DNA of 64,000 nucleotides from Globomyces pollinis-pini. Its lineage: Eukaryota; Chytridiomycota; Chytridiomycetes; Rhizophydiales; Globomycetaceae. Made by a program: the position numbers and the translations under genes. The DNA lies in NCBI GenBank assembly GCA_025399215.1, contig MU621156.1, positions 1-64,000 on the forward strand, given 5' to 3'. A model generated the notes under the pieces. That model saw only the letters and a list, made by a program, of their open reading frames with translations. It was not told the DNA's origin and searched no databases. This document shows, piece after piece, positions 22,555 through 33,429 of the stretch. Position 1 is the first letter of the stretch, and every line of letters begins with the position of its first letter.

Positions 22555-24162
22555 TTACAATTTACTAACTGGAATCACTTGCATTCGTTCATAAACAGAT
22601 TCAGATAACCCATCTCGTATCACAGTGGACCGATTACTTAAATTCTCATCCAGGATATGTTTTCTGTTGATTTGATCAATACTGGTCACACCCATTAACC
22701 GCATGGTCATTTCTAATTCTTCTTTCAAAATATCAATTGCCTGTTCAACCCCTGCTTGCCCATAACTTGACATGGCGTAGAGGAATGGTCGACCAAGTCC
22801 TACTGCTGTCGCACCCAAGGCAAGTGCCTTAAATATATCAGATCCTCTTCGAATACCACCTTAGAATAAATATCAAGACAATAGTTTACCATCAATATAA
22901 ATCTCCATCTTACCGTCCAAATTGGCAGTTCGTAAGTCGTCCATCACCTCTTTCAGGCACTCAATCGCAGATCTACATGTATCAAGTTGCCTTCCACCAT
23001 GGTTACTAATAACTATACCTTGCACACCTGCCTTAGCCGCCAATACAGCATCTTCTCCACATTGAATACCCTTCAAGATAATAGGTACTTTTGAAACAGA
23101 TTTTAGCCATGGAATATCATCCCATGATAATGACGGATCGATAAATCCAGAGATGGCACGGGCAGCTCCTTGGTTTCGATTCATATCTCTGTTCCCTTGA
23201 ACCTAGTTTTACCATTAATTAAACTATTTACATCTGGGGCATCGTTTTCAAACTTCACTCTCATATCTTTCTCTCTTCGTCCCAACTGTGGTGCATCCAC
23301 TGTTATGCATAACGCTTTTACCCCTTTACTTTGTGCCCTCTCAATTAGATTCCTCGTGATTTTCTTATCAGCATTGACATATAATTGGAACCATTGGGTC
23401 TGAGATGCTACAGCTGCATTGATCATTTCATCTAGAGAACATGATGCCAACGTGGGGATCATTTGGATAATTCCTTTCGTACCTATAAAAAAATCAACAT
23501 TAACAACTTTAAACCTGCTGCTTTTGTTAAAACAACCTCTCCCTCGGGATGGCCTAATTTTCCTAAAGCAGTGGCAGTTATATACAATGGGAGAGATGAT
23601 TTGGTACCCATGATGGTGGTAGATGTGGACACCTCTTTCACATTCACTAGTACTCTAGGTTTAAACCAAATTCTTTTGAATGCTGCTTGATTTTCTTGAA
23701 GAGTTAATTCATTTTCTCCACCAGAACTGTAGTATGCCCATGCATCTGGTGTAAGAACAACTCTGGCGACATTCTAAAATCATTAAAAAATTCTTGTTCA
23801 TACTTCAAAATCATAAAGATTCAAGATTGAGGATAGTGGAGGTAATTGATAAGTTGCTTTGGTTTGAATTGAGTCTGTGGTAGTATCGGCAGTAATGGTA
23901 GCTGGATCAATTCTACCCAAATGATACTCCTTCTTTAAGAACCGATCCATCATATCTTTAGGGTGGAATTTTTCAAACTATTTGATTAGGCATTATATAA
24001 ATGTACTTCTGTAGTTGCATCCAATCCTTTAAATTTGAGTATCACTTTGGATCCACCAGGATGTTCATTCAAAAATTCTGTTAGATTGTATACTTGGCCG
24101 TGAATGATGACCCAACAATCATCTCGCTTGTTGTGTAATGATACCTCTTTGAACGAAATCAT
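22555..24162 (-). CDS. CYB2: L-lactate dehydrogenase (cytochrome b2 type, FMN-dependent)
   Basis: Six exons, introns of 29, 30, 32, 26 and 30 nt, about 486 residues. N-terminal cytochrome b5 domain at residues 1-75, with haem histidines in NEHPGG and FEKFHPKD. The FMN barrel follows: YYSSGGENE, LPLYITATALGKLGHPEGE, the active-site His in SNHGGRQLD, and GLGRPFLYAMSSYGQAG. It oxidises L-lactate to pyruvate and passes electrons to cytochrome c. The saccharomycete enzyme is imported to the intermembrane space by a presequence. This model begins directly at the b5 domain (MISFKEVSLHNKRDDCW), so a presequence is either missing or in an exon I could not join. Some related 2-hydroxy acid oxidases share this layout. 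Confidence 0.92.
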
Positions 24163-24397
24163 AAGGGCAAAAATTATAAGTGGACTTTGAAAATGTACCA
24201 CCAAATTTGCTAGCCAACTGTACTCTTTCGTACATTATCTTCTTGAAATTGATATGTTAAAGGATGTTAAAATACTTAAGTGGTATGTTAAGTGTTTGGG
24301 ACTACTTAGCACAGAAGCTCAACATCCATCTTTGGAAGAACATACTGTTTAAATTGATAAAACACATAAGGTTAAATCTAAACTGCAATTTATTTCA

Positions 24398-24909
24398 TTA
24401 AAGGAGGAAGCCAGCAGCAACAGCACACAATAGAAAAGTACTACTTTGGAAGAAGTCCAATTTTCTGATAGCACTATTGCTAGATTTGGTTGGAGATGGT
24501 AATGATCCAGGTGCAACACCTGTTGGGCCTGTAGTTGAACCAGTGTTTAGCATATCAGTTTGCCATGGTGCAACTTTTGGAAGTGCTACAGAATTAACTT
24601 TACAAATATCATACCATTAGGGTCTAATTTGGCAGCATTACACGTAGCAGCAGTTAATGGTTTGTTACCATTGTATTCAGCAATGGTTGTAGCGTTATTA
24701 GGACACTGTTTAAAGCATAATTCTCTGTTGACATTTTGATAACATAGACATTGATTGTAACCAGTTGGATTTGTAGTTTTCATAGGGTTACAAGTAAGTT
24801 CCATAAACTGTTTAGCTTGGTCCATACAAGGAGTATAATTAGTCAATTCACAGTCTTGTTGTGCACGGACAACTACTAATGCAGCAGCGATTGAAAGGTA
24901 TTTCATCAT
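24398..24909 (-). CDS. GPI-anchored cysteine-rich secreted protein, copy 1
   Basis: Two exons with a 29-nt intron, 160 residues. Signal peptide MMKYLSIAAALVVVRAQQ. About ten cysteines in a pattern shared with the two genes downstream: C-x2-NYTPC, LTCNPM, YNQCLCYQNVN, C-x3-CPNN, ATC. A Ser/Thr/Pro-rich stretch follows, and the C-terminus (STFLLCAVAAGFLL) is a GPI-attachment signal, preceded by likely omega sites in SSNSAIR. The family resembles cysteine-rich GPI proteins of early-diverging fungi, but I cannot name it. Expected at the plasma membrane or wall. Only the last intron is present here, while the paralogues have more. Confidence 0.8.
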
Positions 24910-25298
24910 TGAATCTAACTGTAATTTGAAGATTTGGTCTTTTTATTGGAATGGGTTATTTGTGGCTCAGCCTTGTATCACGGAGGAACCCAAAAAGCCC
25001 CAACAGTTACTTGGTATACAAACGGCAGAAACTGACCAGTAAATAAGCGAGTCCTTTTTGGTTTAGGAATTGAATTATTGAATTAATGGATTCAAAGTGG
25101 AGTACTTGATATCTTAGCATACATACGTCTGATTGACTTTGGAGGCTTGCTCCAAAACTTGCGGTCTGTAAGTGATTGAATTATCCAATTTCATCCGATG
25201 GGAATTAGAATGGAAGGTGACAACATGTAGTTGCATCATATGAATCATCCAGATCTCTATTTGATTTTGACAAAGAAAAAAGTTTGTCTTAAGTATTC
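24910..25298. promoter_or_regulatory. Divergent intergenic region
   Basis: About 390 nt between the GPI protein copy 1 (left) and the F-box/ankyrin gene (right). No ORF or repeat recognised. Confidence 0.35.
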
Positions 25299-25931
25299 AT
25301 GACTGGCCTTCATGATTTACCTGTCGAGTTGACGATGGAAATAATCAAACACTTGAATATAAAGGAATATCATAATTTGAATTTATCAAATCGACAATTA
25401 ACGTTACCAAAACCACCAACGTTGTTGTTTTCTCAATATGAAGAGTCAACCATGTTTTCTAAGAAAGAAATTCCAATGAAATTATGTATGAAAAACATTA
25501 ATGTCGATCAGTTGCTTTTTCTTGCTAAACAGAAACAACAGAATGAATTTATCAGGGGTTTTAAAAAGTTATCTCCATTTTTAACTCAGAGAGATAAACA
25601 AACTTGTTTTGAATATGCCATTCCAAAAGGATTATTTCGTTCAGATTTTTGTATCGAAATGGTGAAATGCTTACTGTTGGATGGAATGATCCGTCCTTGT
25701 AAAAAGGCCAATCTACTGTTCAACCAAGCAGCATCTATAGGAGATTTAGAGTTGCTTGAATTGTTATTAGAGCAAAATTTAGTGGATCCTTTTAATAGTG
25801 ATAATATTGGTCTGCGTTTAGCGACTAGCAACGGTCACGACCACATTGTTGCTAAAATATTAAAACACACCAATACAAAAATTAACGATGACAAAGATAA
25901 AAAGAAAAAGAAACGATCCTCAATAAACTAA
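25299..25931 (+). CDS. F-box-like protein with ankyrin-type repeats
   Basis: 210 residues, intronless. The N-terminus LHDLPVELTMEIIKHLNIKE is an F-box-like helix start, the Skp1-binding element of SCF ubiquitin ligases. Later residues 140-190 form ankyrin-like helices (AASIGDLELLELLLEQN, LATSNGHDHIVAKIL). The C-terminus is a lysine tract (DKDKKKKKRSS). No unrelated domains. It sits in the middle of the three GPI-protein paralogues on the opposite strand and converges with copy 2, with only 51 nt between stops. A substrate receptor role is an inference from the F-box. Confidence 0.65.
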   Translation: MTGLHDLPVELTMEIIKHLNIKEYHNLNLSNRQLTLPKPPTLLFSQYEESTMFSKKEIPMKLCMKNINVDQLLFLAKQKQQNEFIRGFKKLSPFLTQRDKQTCFEYAIPKGLFRSDFCIEMVKCLLLDGMIRPCKKANLLFNQAASIGDLELLELLLEQNLVDPFNSDNIGLRLATSNGHDHIVAKILKHTNTKINDDKDKKKKKRSSIN

Positions 25932-25982
25932 TAATTTCCTCTTTTTAATTTTATTTGCTTAAAAAATCGTACACAATCACAT

Positions 25983-26619
25983 TTAATAACCACTGATTGA
26001 CCAGTATGCCATCAACAAACCATTCACAACCGATCCTGAAAGAGTATGTGCGCTGCTTTTGGCCTCTGGTGCTTTTGCTGCATTGCTAGGTTGTGCACCG
26101 GATGGATTTAAAGGTGGAAGAGTTGCCGGTTGTTTTGGTGCATCAGTTGGTTTTGGTGCAACCCAAGTTTCCCAAATTGGAGGATAAGTAAGTTCTAAAT
26201 AAGTTAGAATTTAACAAGTACTTTTTGGATCCAAGTTTGCTAATCCACAAGTATTGTCGATTTGTGGTTGAACAAGACTAGATTTTTCCTTTGTTAAATC
26301 GGCATCCCCTGGGCATTGATTGTAACAGTATCTAATAATGAGAACCTTTGATCAAATACCCATAGTTGACATTTTGATAACACAAACATTGTTGATAGTA
26401 AGATTCATTGCGATAAGCTAATGGCATACAAGTTCTAAAGATTAGCTTTGAATTTGATCAAATTTACGTCAATTTATACTATAGAGTTAGATCAGTTTTT
26501 TGAATTACATCATTGGAGATTGTTTTACATGCTTCAAAGTTTGTGTAGGAACAGATGGAGGTGTCTTCTTTGGTTTGGGCATGGACTAACATTGACAATA
26601 AGGCAAGGTATTGAATCAT
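25983..26619 (-). CDS. GPI-anchored cysteine-rich secreted protein, copy 2 (11-nt microexon)
   Basis: Five exons, introns of 30, 33, 28 and 27 nt, about 172 residues. Exon 2 is only 11 nt (26468-26478, TATAAATTGAC), flanked by a 30-nt and a 33-nt intron. Skipping it breaks the frame; including it restores YKLTTCMPL, matching the paralogues. Signal peptide MIQYLALLSMLVHAQ. The cysteine core matches copies 1 and 3 (CLCYQNVNYGYCYNQCPG). A Pro-rich stretch and a hydrophobic C-terminus (SGSVVNGLLMAYWSISGY) fit GPI attachment. Extracellular, function unknown. Confidence 0.75.
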
Positions 26620-27035
26620 TTTTAAAAGTTAAAAAGATTCAAATTGATTATCTTTGTCTTTATACTTCAGTTTGTTATTGACAATAGGAAGCCATGGTAA
26701 ATATTAGACTTCTAGGTAAATAAACCTTGATTAGCGGCTGTAAAAGTCAACCTAAGTAAGAATATATGAGAAAGAGTACATCAAATGTGTTTGTAGAGAC
26801 ATTCAGAGTTTTCGGTTCTGATTGGACGCGTTTTAAGGAGTCAATATTGGCACTAAAGTATCGATAAGCATATACTTATTGAGGGAAAAGGGTTGTATAA
26901 GATGAATGATATACGATTTATAATTTTTAGCTAATAATAGTTTTGGAAATGGAGTCACGTAAATGTCTAACACACCTGTAAGCATAACTAGGTCAAAGTA
27001 ACCATCAAAAATTTAGTTTATTATCAACATTCAGT
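26620..27035. promoter_or_regulatory. Intergenic region between GPI paralogues 2 and 3
   Basis: About 415 nt upstream of copy 2 and downstream of copy 3. No ORF, RNA gene or repeat seen. Confidence 0.35.
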
Positions 27036-27662
27036 CTACATCATCCAAATGAACGCGGCTGCTATATTCACCAAAGCTGAACCAACACTGATAAATCCAG
27101 CGTTTTGAACTTGAGCCGGTTGTTTGACAGTAGTATCTTGATTCTTGACAGGAGTTGGCAATTCCGACATTTGTTTTGGAGCTGGTTCAGTATTTGGAAT
27201 CACAACAACAGGTTTTGGAGCAGGAATGTATTTATCCCATGGTGCAGGTGTAGGTAAAGCTAACGAATTATTTTTGGATTTCAGTCAAACCTGTTGGAGT
27301 CATATTTGCTACTTGACACGCTTGATTGATTATTGGTACAATCACATTTTTTAATTCGTTTTGGACGGTTACATTATTTGGACATTGTTGATAGCAATAT
27401 CTAAATATAGATTAGAATTGAAATTCAAAAAATATACCCGTAATTGACCTGTTGATAACAAATACATTGTACATAATATTGAGGATTGGTAATCTTCATT
27501 GGCGCGCAAGTTCTAATAAATAATGAGTATTGAAACATCAAATTACTTTAATTTATAATCTTCAGATAATTGTTTACATGCATCATAGTTGGTTTCAGTA
27601 CAATCTTGTTGTGCAAGCACAATAGTGGACAATATAAATGGGGTGATCATTTGAAGTTGCAT
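27036..27662 (-). CDS. GPI-anchored cysteine-rich secreted protein, copy 3
   Basis: Four exons, introns of 34, 37 and 31 nt, about 174 residues. Signal peptide MQLQMITPFILSTIVLAQQ (a second in-frame ATG, MITPF, would also do). The cysteine pattern matches copies 1 and 2 (DYKLKTCAPMKI, CICYQQVNYGYCYQQCPNN). A Pro-rich spacer follows, and a hydrophobic end (VGSALVNIAAAFIWMM) consistent with GPI attachment. The intron before ACT-TGC sits at the same place as in copy 2, but copy 2 has an additional intron 11 nt upstream that is absent here. Extracellular, function unknown. Confidence 0.75.
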
Positions 27663-27944
27663 TTGATTTATAATTAGAAAGGGAAATCAACAAGAGTTTA
27701 ATTAATACATTGATTGTTTGCGTGTAGACAATGACTTTTCAGATCTATTGTTTGATACACTAAACAGATAAGAATTACATAGCAATAGTTCAGCTTACAA
27801 TATTGATTTGAGATACTCAGTTTCATTTGAAGTTATGGTATTTCGTTCATTTATAAATTTTTTGGGTTAAGAGTTTGAAACATGGCAAAATTAGAGTATA
27901 ACAAACTAGGAATGATTTATTGTTTGAATATCACGTAGTATAGT

Positions 27945-28718
27945 TTATGCCAATGAAATTGAATTCCATTCAATATATTGCCCACTTAAATCAAGTCGAG
28001 GGCGAAGTGCTAATTCTGCAATAGCAAATCCAGGTTGATCTGGATGTAATATATCGTTAGATTCTTTAATTGTCTTCAATTTATCAACGATTGTTGGGTC
28101 AATTGAACCCGAGAGTGTTCCTCGTATTTGCTCTTGCATTGGAGTATCCACCACTATTGATCAATCTAAAAATCTGTTACCACCAGGTCTAACTGCAATC
28201 ACTGCCACTTTAGGTTCCTCCAATGCTAAAATAGATGCAGCTGTGTTAAGACTGACTTTAGAGACACAATATGGCATCCATGTTGGATAAGGTTTCGTTG
28301 AAGCACCAGATGATACTAAAATAGCAGTTCCATTATTTTCTCGTAGACTATTAATTCCAGCTTGAATCATTTCCATTCCTGCAAAAAAGTTGATTTGCAT
28401 CAACTTTCTCCATTCATTCAAGTCGATTTCTGAAAACGTTCCAACAGGAGCCAAAACACCAGCATTATGAACAATGGCATCTACCTTTCCATACTTGGCA
28501 ATGCATTGCTGAACTGCAGATGCGCCTGATCCTTCTTGAGCTAAATCAGTGGAAATATAAGTAAAGGTTGGATAATTTTGAAGTAGATTGTCAATGGATG
28601 GTGTAGTTGGAGCTGAGGTTCCGAATCCAAATACAATTGCACCTTCCATCAAACATTTTTTGGCAATTGAAAGTCCTATTCCTTTGGATGCTCCAGATAT
28701 AACTATCACTTTGCTCAT
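27945..28718 (-). CDS. Short-chain dehydrogenase/reductase (benzil reductase-like)
   Basis: Two exons, one 30-nt intron, 247 residues. Classical SDR motifs: GASKGIG near the N-terminus for NAD(P), HNAGV, the catalytic serine in LVSSGAS and YCVSK with the YxxxK pair. The spliced C-terminal half gives VVDTPMQEQIR, close to the fungal Irc24/YIR035C benzil reductase-like group (inference from motif). Cytosolic. Substrate in vivo unknown. Starts at MSKVIVISGASKG, right at the Rossmann fold, so the start is firm. Confidence 0.88.
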
Positions 28719-29441
28719 CTTGGGAAAAAATAGATTTACAAATGAGACTCAGTATATAATGCAAGACAATTGTATTTACATGGGATTTATTATAATGACA
28801 GCATGCTAACTACAATCTAATAAAGTTAGTAAAGTCCAACCAAATGATATAATAGAATCAATTTGAAATCAGAACTTCTTAGAGATTTCGCAGGTCATTG
28901 AGAAACACACGGTGCTTCCCTGCAAGTTAAATTGTTCATCATATTTCATGATAAAGTTACCAAAAGCTAGAAGCTAGAGAAAACATACCTTTAAAAACAG
29001 TTTCAGATTCGCCTTGTTCTCATCCAAATCCAGATCCGACACTTCCTTATCAGTTGACAAGGTGGCCAGAGTCTCCTGGGATCATGATTACATAAGATAT
29101 CATCATCAACTTTAGTAAAGAAAAAAAAAATTGAATGAAAATGAACACCATCAACGAACGTTACACATTCCATTTCAATACTTCTGAACCTGATTGAAAA
29201 TAGACAAAAGGAAGAAAAGTCTTTAGATGAATTCCTTATTATTTTTACCCTCTTTGTAACTCAAAACTTCATTTCCAGAAGTTTGTCTTATGGAATGTTT
29301 CCAAACGTGCATTAATTCAGTTATTCAAACCATCATTATCATCAAACAATCATGCAAGTTGGTGTTCTGTTGATCTTTCGTTTTTTTCATTTGAATAATT
29401 TTCAACCAACCAAATTGCTGTAAAATCAACCAATCAAAATC
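28719..29441. promoter_or_regulatory. Divergent intergenic region with a doubtful small ORF
   Basis: 723 nt between the SDR gene (left) and the NF-YB gene (right). On the minus strand, exons at 28869-28919, 28989-29075 and upstream of 29110 could encode a short acidic peptide (LSTDKEVSDLDLDENKANL), separated by 69 and 35-nt gaps. The 69-nt gap is longer than other introns, and exon 1 is poorly defined, so I list it only here. Confidence 0.3.
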
Positions 29442-30316
29442 ATGCCCCAGGAAGAACAATTCAATGAACAAGATAGACTTTTACCAATAGCAAATGTAGG
29501 TCGCATTATGAAAGTGGTGCTACCATGTATGGTTTCTTAACTAACAATAGCAAATGCTAAAGTCGCTAAAGATGCGAAAGAAACTATGCAGGAATGTGTC
29601 TCGGAATTTATCTCTTTTGTGACTTCCGAAGGTATAACTTTTGATTTCCCTGATTTGATAGCATCTGATAGATGCTCAATTGAAAAGAGAAAGACTATCA
29701 CAGCTGATGATATTTTATGGGCATTACAATCTTTAGGATTCGACAATTATCATGATACACTAACTATATATTTAGAAAAACTTCGTATAGTAATTTTAAA
29801 CGTAATTCATCCTAGCAAAATAAAAGTTCGGTTATAGCACCAAGGAAAGAAAAGCTTATTCAACCTAATCAAAATTTAACAGAATTGGATCATATAAATC
29901 GAATGGTACAACATCAACATATGTTTCAGCAAGCATTAAATCAACAAGAACAATTACAAAATCAATTAGATAATGAATTACAGAGTCAAATACATGGCCA
30001 ATCACTCAATAATCAATTAAAGAATCAGAATTTAAAACATCAATTAGAAGCACATCATCTGAATAATCAATTAGTTGCTCAAAATCTACAAAATGATCTG
30101 GAAGGACAACTTCATGACCAATTACATGTCCGAAACCTACAAGCACAGATAGAAGCTAGTTTGAAGAAGCATTTAGATGTACACAAGTTACAAGACCAAT
30201 TCCAATCACAATTAAAAGATCATTCCAATTTTATGATCAACAATGAAGAAAATAGTGGTTCTAATACCAGTGAACTTGTTTCAAGCCAGCAGATGTTTGA
30301 TGAATCGAATTCGTGA
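29442..30316 (+). CDS. CCAAT-binding factor subunit NF-YB / Hap3
   Basis: Four exons, introns of 24 (29527-29550), 30 and 26 nt, 264 residues. The N-terminal 95 residues form the histone-fold: [42 protein letters not shown] and [19 protein letters not shown]. With NF-YC it dimerises, and the trimer with NF-YA binds CCAAT boxes and controls respiration and carbon genes. The rest, about 165 residues, is an unusual Q/N/L/H-rich tail with repeated (N/H)QL and HLNNQL-type units, likely a helical or prion-like activation region. All three tiny introns fall in the histone fold. The next gene starts 53 nt downstream. Confidence 0.93.
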
Positions 30317-30368
30317 AACTATTGGTGTTTAAATATAATTTTGTTAGTTTCTAATAATTTTTTTTTTC

Positions 30369-31567
30369 ATGTCTAGTTGTCAAGTCTGTGATAAACCTGC
30401 AACATTAAGGTGTCCTACATGTATTAAGAAATCACTTCCCGACAGTCATTTTTGTTCACAACAGTGTTTTAAATCATCATGGGGAATCCATAAATTGGTT
30501 CATAATCGAAACCCTTTATTTACTGGAAAATACAATCCTTGGCCAGATTATAATTATACTGGACCTTTACGACCAGTTTATCCACTTACTCAAAAGCGAA
30601 TGGTTCCATCGCATATTGTGAAAACTGATTATGCTGATGACCCAAAAGGTATTTTTTTTTGTAATGATTTAACTCTTCAAGGTTTTCCTCGAAGTGAAAT
30701 GTCAGTTAAAGGAAGTACCAAGATTCAAGTATTGAACGCGGAAGAAATTGAAAAAATGAGAGTTGTGTGTAGAATTGGAAGAGAAGTTTTAGAGGAAGGT
30801 GCAAAGGTTATTAAAGTAGGAGCAACTACAGATGAAATCGATCGTGTTATTCATGATGCTTGTATGGGTAACTATTGGAATTTATGTGAATTTATATTTT
30901 TCTAGAACGTGATTCTTACCCATCTCCATTAAACTATTTCAATTTCCCAAAGTCTTGTTGTACATCTGTTAATGAGGTTATCTGTCATGGTATTTCAAAT
31001 GTTGAATTGAATCTAATGTACAGGTATCCCTGATCAGTATGAATTGCAAGATGGTGATATTTGTAACATTGACGTATCTTGTTACCATGATGGATTTCAT
31101 TCGGATTTAAATGAGACCTATTGTGTTGGGAATGTGGATGCTAATGGAGTCAAATTGGTGAAAAATGCTCGTCGTTGTTTGGATGAAGCAATTAAACTAG
31201 GTATGATATTTATGTTAATGATCAAGTCCAACCTGGTGCTTTATATAGAGATTTAGGAAATACTATTTCCAAAATTGCAGAAGAAGATGGATTTTCTGTA
31301 GTCAGATCTTATTGTGGTCATGGAATCAATTCACTCTTCCACGCTGCTCCAAACGTTCCACATTATGCAAGGAATAAAGCAGTCGGAGTTATGAAACCTG
31401 GACAATGCTTTACTATTGAACCAATGATTAACGAAGGTAAATGGCAAGATACACAATGGAATGATGGATGGACAGCTGTAACTGTTGATGGAAAACGCTC
31501 AGCACAATTTGAAGAAACTCTTTTGGTTACAGAAACTGGTGTTGAAATATTAACAGCAAAGTTTTAG
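30369..31567 (+). CDS. MAP1: Methionine aminopeptidase 1
   Basis: Five exons, introns of 33, 38, 34 and 26 nt, 355 residues. It removes the initiator methionine from nascent cytosolic proteins. N-terminal zinc-finger pair ([15 protein letters not shown] and [17 protein letters not shown]), typical of eukaryotic type 1 enzymes and needed for ribosome docking. The pita-bread catalytic domain has metal ligands in [13 protein letters not shown] (two Asp), [10 protein letters not shown] (His), FTIEPMI (Glu) and AQFEETLL (Glu). [11 protein letters not shown] is typical of type 1. Each splice restores a known conserved block, such as [11 protein letters not shown] and VICHGIPD. Confidence 0.95.
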
Positions 31568-31649
31568 GAAATCTTTTTTTAATATAACAATTGTTAATTA
31601 TAAATGACAATTGAGTTTTAATAATTAAACAATGAAATTATATTCATAA

Positions 31650-32301
31650 TCATTTCTTTTTATCAAATTGAGATTTCATGAATCCGAATCCAGTAATTCC
31701 CAATGCTAACAAGCTACCAGTCTTTACTGCAGTTCTTAATCCTTGAGTTGATTTGAAAATCAATCCAGTGGTGAATCCAGCAGCAATATGATTTGCATAA
31801 TCATCAGTACCTCTAATAGACCAAAATAAATTATCTAATGTAGCCCAACCCAATGCTAAAGAGTTGAATTTAAAAAAGTTCAATACCTAGAACACCCATT
31901 GTATTGGCATACCATGGACCATATCTAGTTGTTTGATTGATAATACTATTGAATTGTACTTTAAAAAGTCTATTTGGAGACCTTTTGAAACCTTCATAGA
32001 CACCCACAACACCACCAGAAATTAAACCTAAAGAAAAATCAATTTATTTCATTTCAAACCTGAATGATGAATGATTTCCACTTGACTTACCAGAAGCATA
32101 AGTGAAACCTGTTCCATAAAAAACCTTGTCATAACCAGTTCTCATTGGAATGAACCAAAAAGAACCAGTTCTTCTATCTGAATCTTTAATTCTTTCCATA
32201 GGATCGTCTTGAATATAAACGTATTCGATATCATCAATAGGAGTGTTGTGTGAAGGGAATTGTAAAGTATCCGCTTGATTATCTGTTAGGAATTCACTCA
32301 T
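31650..32301 (-). CDS. TIM23: Mitochondrial import inner membrane translocase subunit Tim23
   Basis: 185 residues. An acidic N-terminal part (DDIEYVYIQDDPMERI) faces the intermembrane space. GSFWFIPMRTGYDKVFYGTGF is the conserved lead-in to four helices with G-rich packing (ASGLISGGVVGVYEGF, MGVLALGWATLDNLFW, AAGFTTGLIFKST, TGSLLALGITGFGF). It is the channel core of the presequence translocase. The second intron is 31 nt (31856-31886). The first is 63 nt (32028-32090), twice the usual size, and splits precisely into 31 + 32 nt at an internal AG|GT. Without removal of the whole 63 nt the frame fails. An upstream in-frame extension exists, but MSEFLTDNQ is preferred. Confidence 0.92.
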
Positions 32302-32379
32302 TGATAAAAATAAAAAAAATTTGAGAGATGAAAAATTTAAACCACTTACCATTAGATACGAATGAAATTATAGGAAGGG

Positions 32380-32460
32380 AACTATAGGGATGGTAACTAT
32401 ACATAGGATTGATATGTATAGGGATAGTAACTATACAATATGTATAGGGATAGTAAATTA
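32380..32460. repeat. Short repeats with palindromic ends in a bidirectional promoter
   Basis: Three spaced copies of TATAGGGAT(A/G)GTAA, two of which continue to CTATA so that TATAG and CTATA form an inverted pair (copies begin near 32383, 32417 and 32443). They lie between divergent TIM23 and the GPATCH11-like gene (starts 279 nt apart). The pattern could be a factor-binding cluster or a young tandem duplication. Confidence 0.6.
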
Positions 32461-32579
32461 CATACACTAGTAGTAACAAGTGATAAAGTATTAATACTTG
32501 ACATCATTACTTGAATTAACCATCATCTGATAATCATCATTACTTTAGCAAGTGTTTTGTTTCCATTTTCATTTTTTTG

Positions 32580-33429
32580 ATGTCATCAGATGAAGATGAT
32601 TACATGAACTTTGACTTCTCAAATGATCTTTCTCAACCAGAATCTTATCAGAAAAAGAGACAGAGAATATTAAATGAACAAATGCAAAAATCTTATATAA
32701 AACCAAAAAAAGTTAAACTACAAGAAGATTTAAATGAATCATTAGCTCTACCTTTACCTCCTGAAAATAAAGGTTTTAAATTACTATCAAAAATGGGTTA
32801 CAAGTATTCTTACTAATTTAATCATTAGACCTGGAATGTCTTTAGGAAAACAATCAGATGCTATTGTAGAACCAATTGGATTCACATTAAAATCAGATAA
32901 ACAAGGAATCGGGCTTATTGATAACACTGTTACAGAAAGAGTAGAATCCATTGAATCGAAACGATTAAAAGAAAAGTTATTGAAAGAAAAGCAATCAAAG
33001 TTTGTCTCAACAATGTCAAATCGTTATGAAGAGAGGCAATTAATAGAGGATCTGGAAAAATTAAGAAATGCTGCAATGGACAGTAAATTAATTTTCATTG
33101 ATCTTTTATTAGTGGATGAAAAACATGATGTAAAGAGGAACGATTTTTGGCCACCATTACCAGTTGTAAAGAAAGATTTTGGAGATGATGATTATTCACC
33201 TTATGTTGTTGAAGAAGAAGAAAATGAATTTGAAAACAAATCGGTAAATCCACTAATTGATACTCATTCATTTTGAATATAGATATATGAACAATTCGAG
33301 TTGGTGAATGATTATATACGCAGTAAATACTATTACTGTATATGGTGTGGGATAGTGTACAATGACAATCGTGATCTAAAAGACAATTGTCCAGGAGATA
33401 GTAGGGACGATCATGATGAAGAAGATTGA
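32580..33429 (+). CDS. G-patch domain protein, GPATCH11-like (DUF4187)
   Basis: Four exons, introns of 25, 30 and 39 nt, about 251 residues. Acidic N-terminus (SSDEDDYMNFDF), a G-patch at about residues 58-110 (LLSKMGYKPGMSLGK ... EPIGFTLKSDKQGIG), then a coiled coil rich in K and E. The last exon encodes YYYCIWCGIVYND and DNCPGDSRDDHD, the zinc-binding end of the DUF4187 domain. This combination is characteristic of GPATCH11 (CCDC75). G-patch proteins stimulate DEAH helicases, so a splicing or kinetochore/spliceosome role is likely. The second intron is 30 nt, in frame, so retention would still give a protein; its removal is my best model. Confidence 0.85.

Noticed and set aside
28869..29110. 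Small spliced minus-strand gene between SDR and NF-YB
   Set aside because: It needs a 69-nt intron and a poly-T first exon; no family match. Mentioned only in the intergenic entry.
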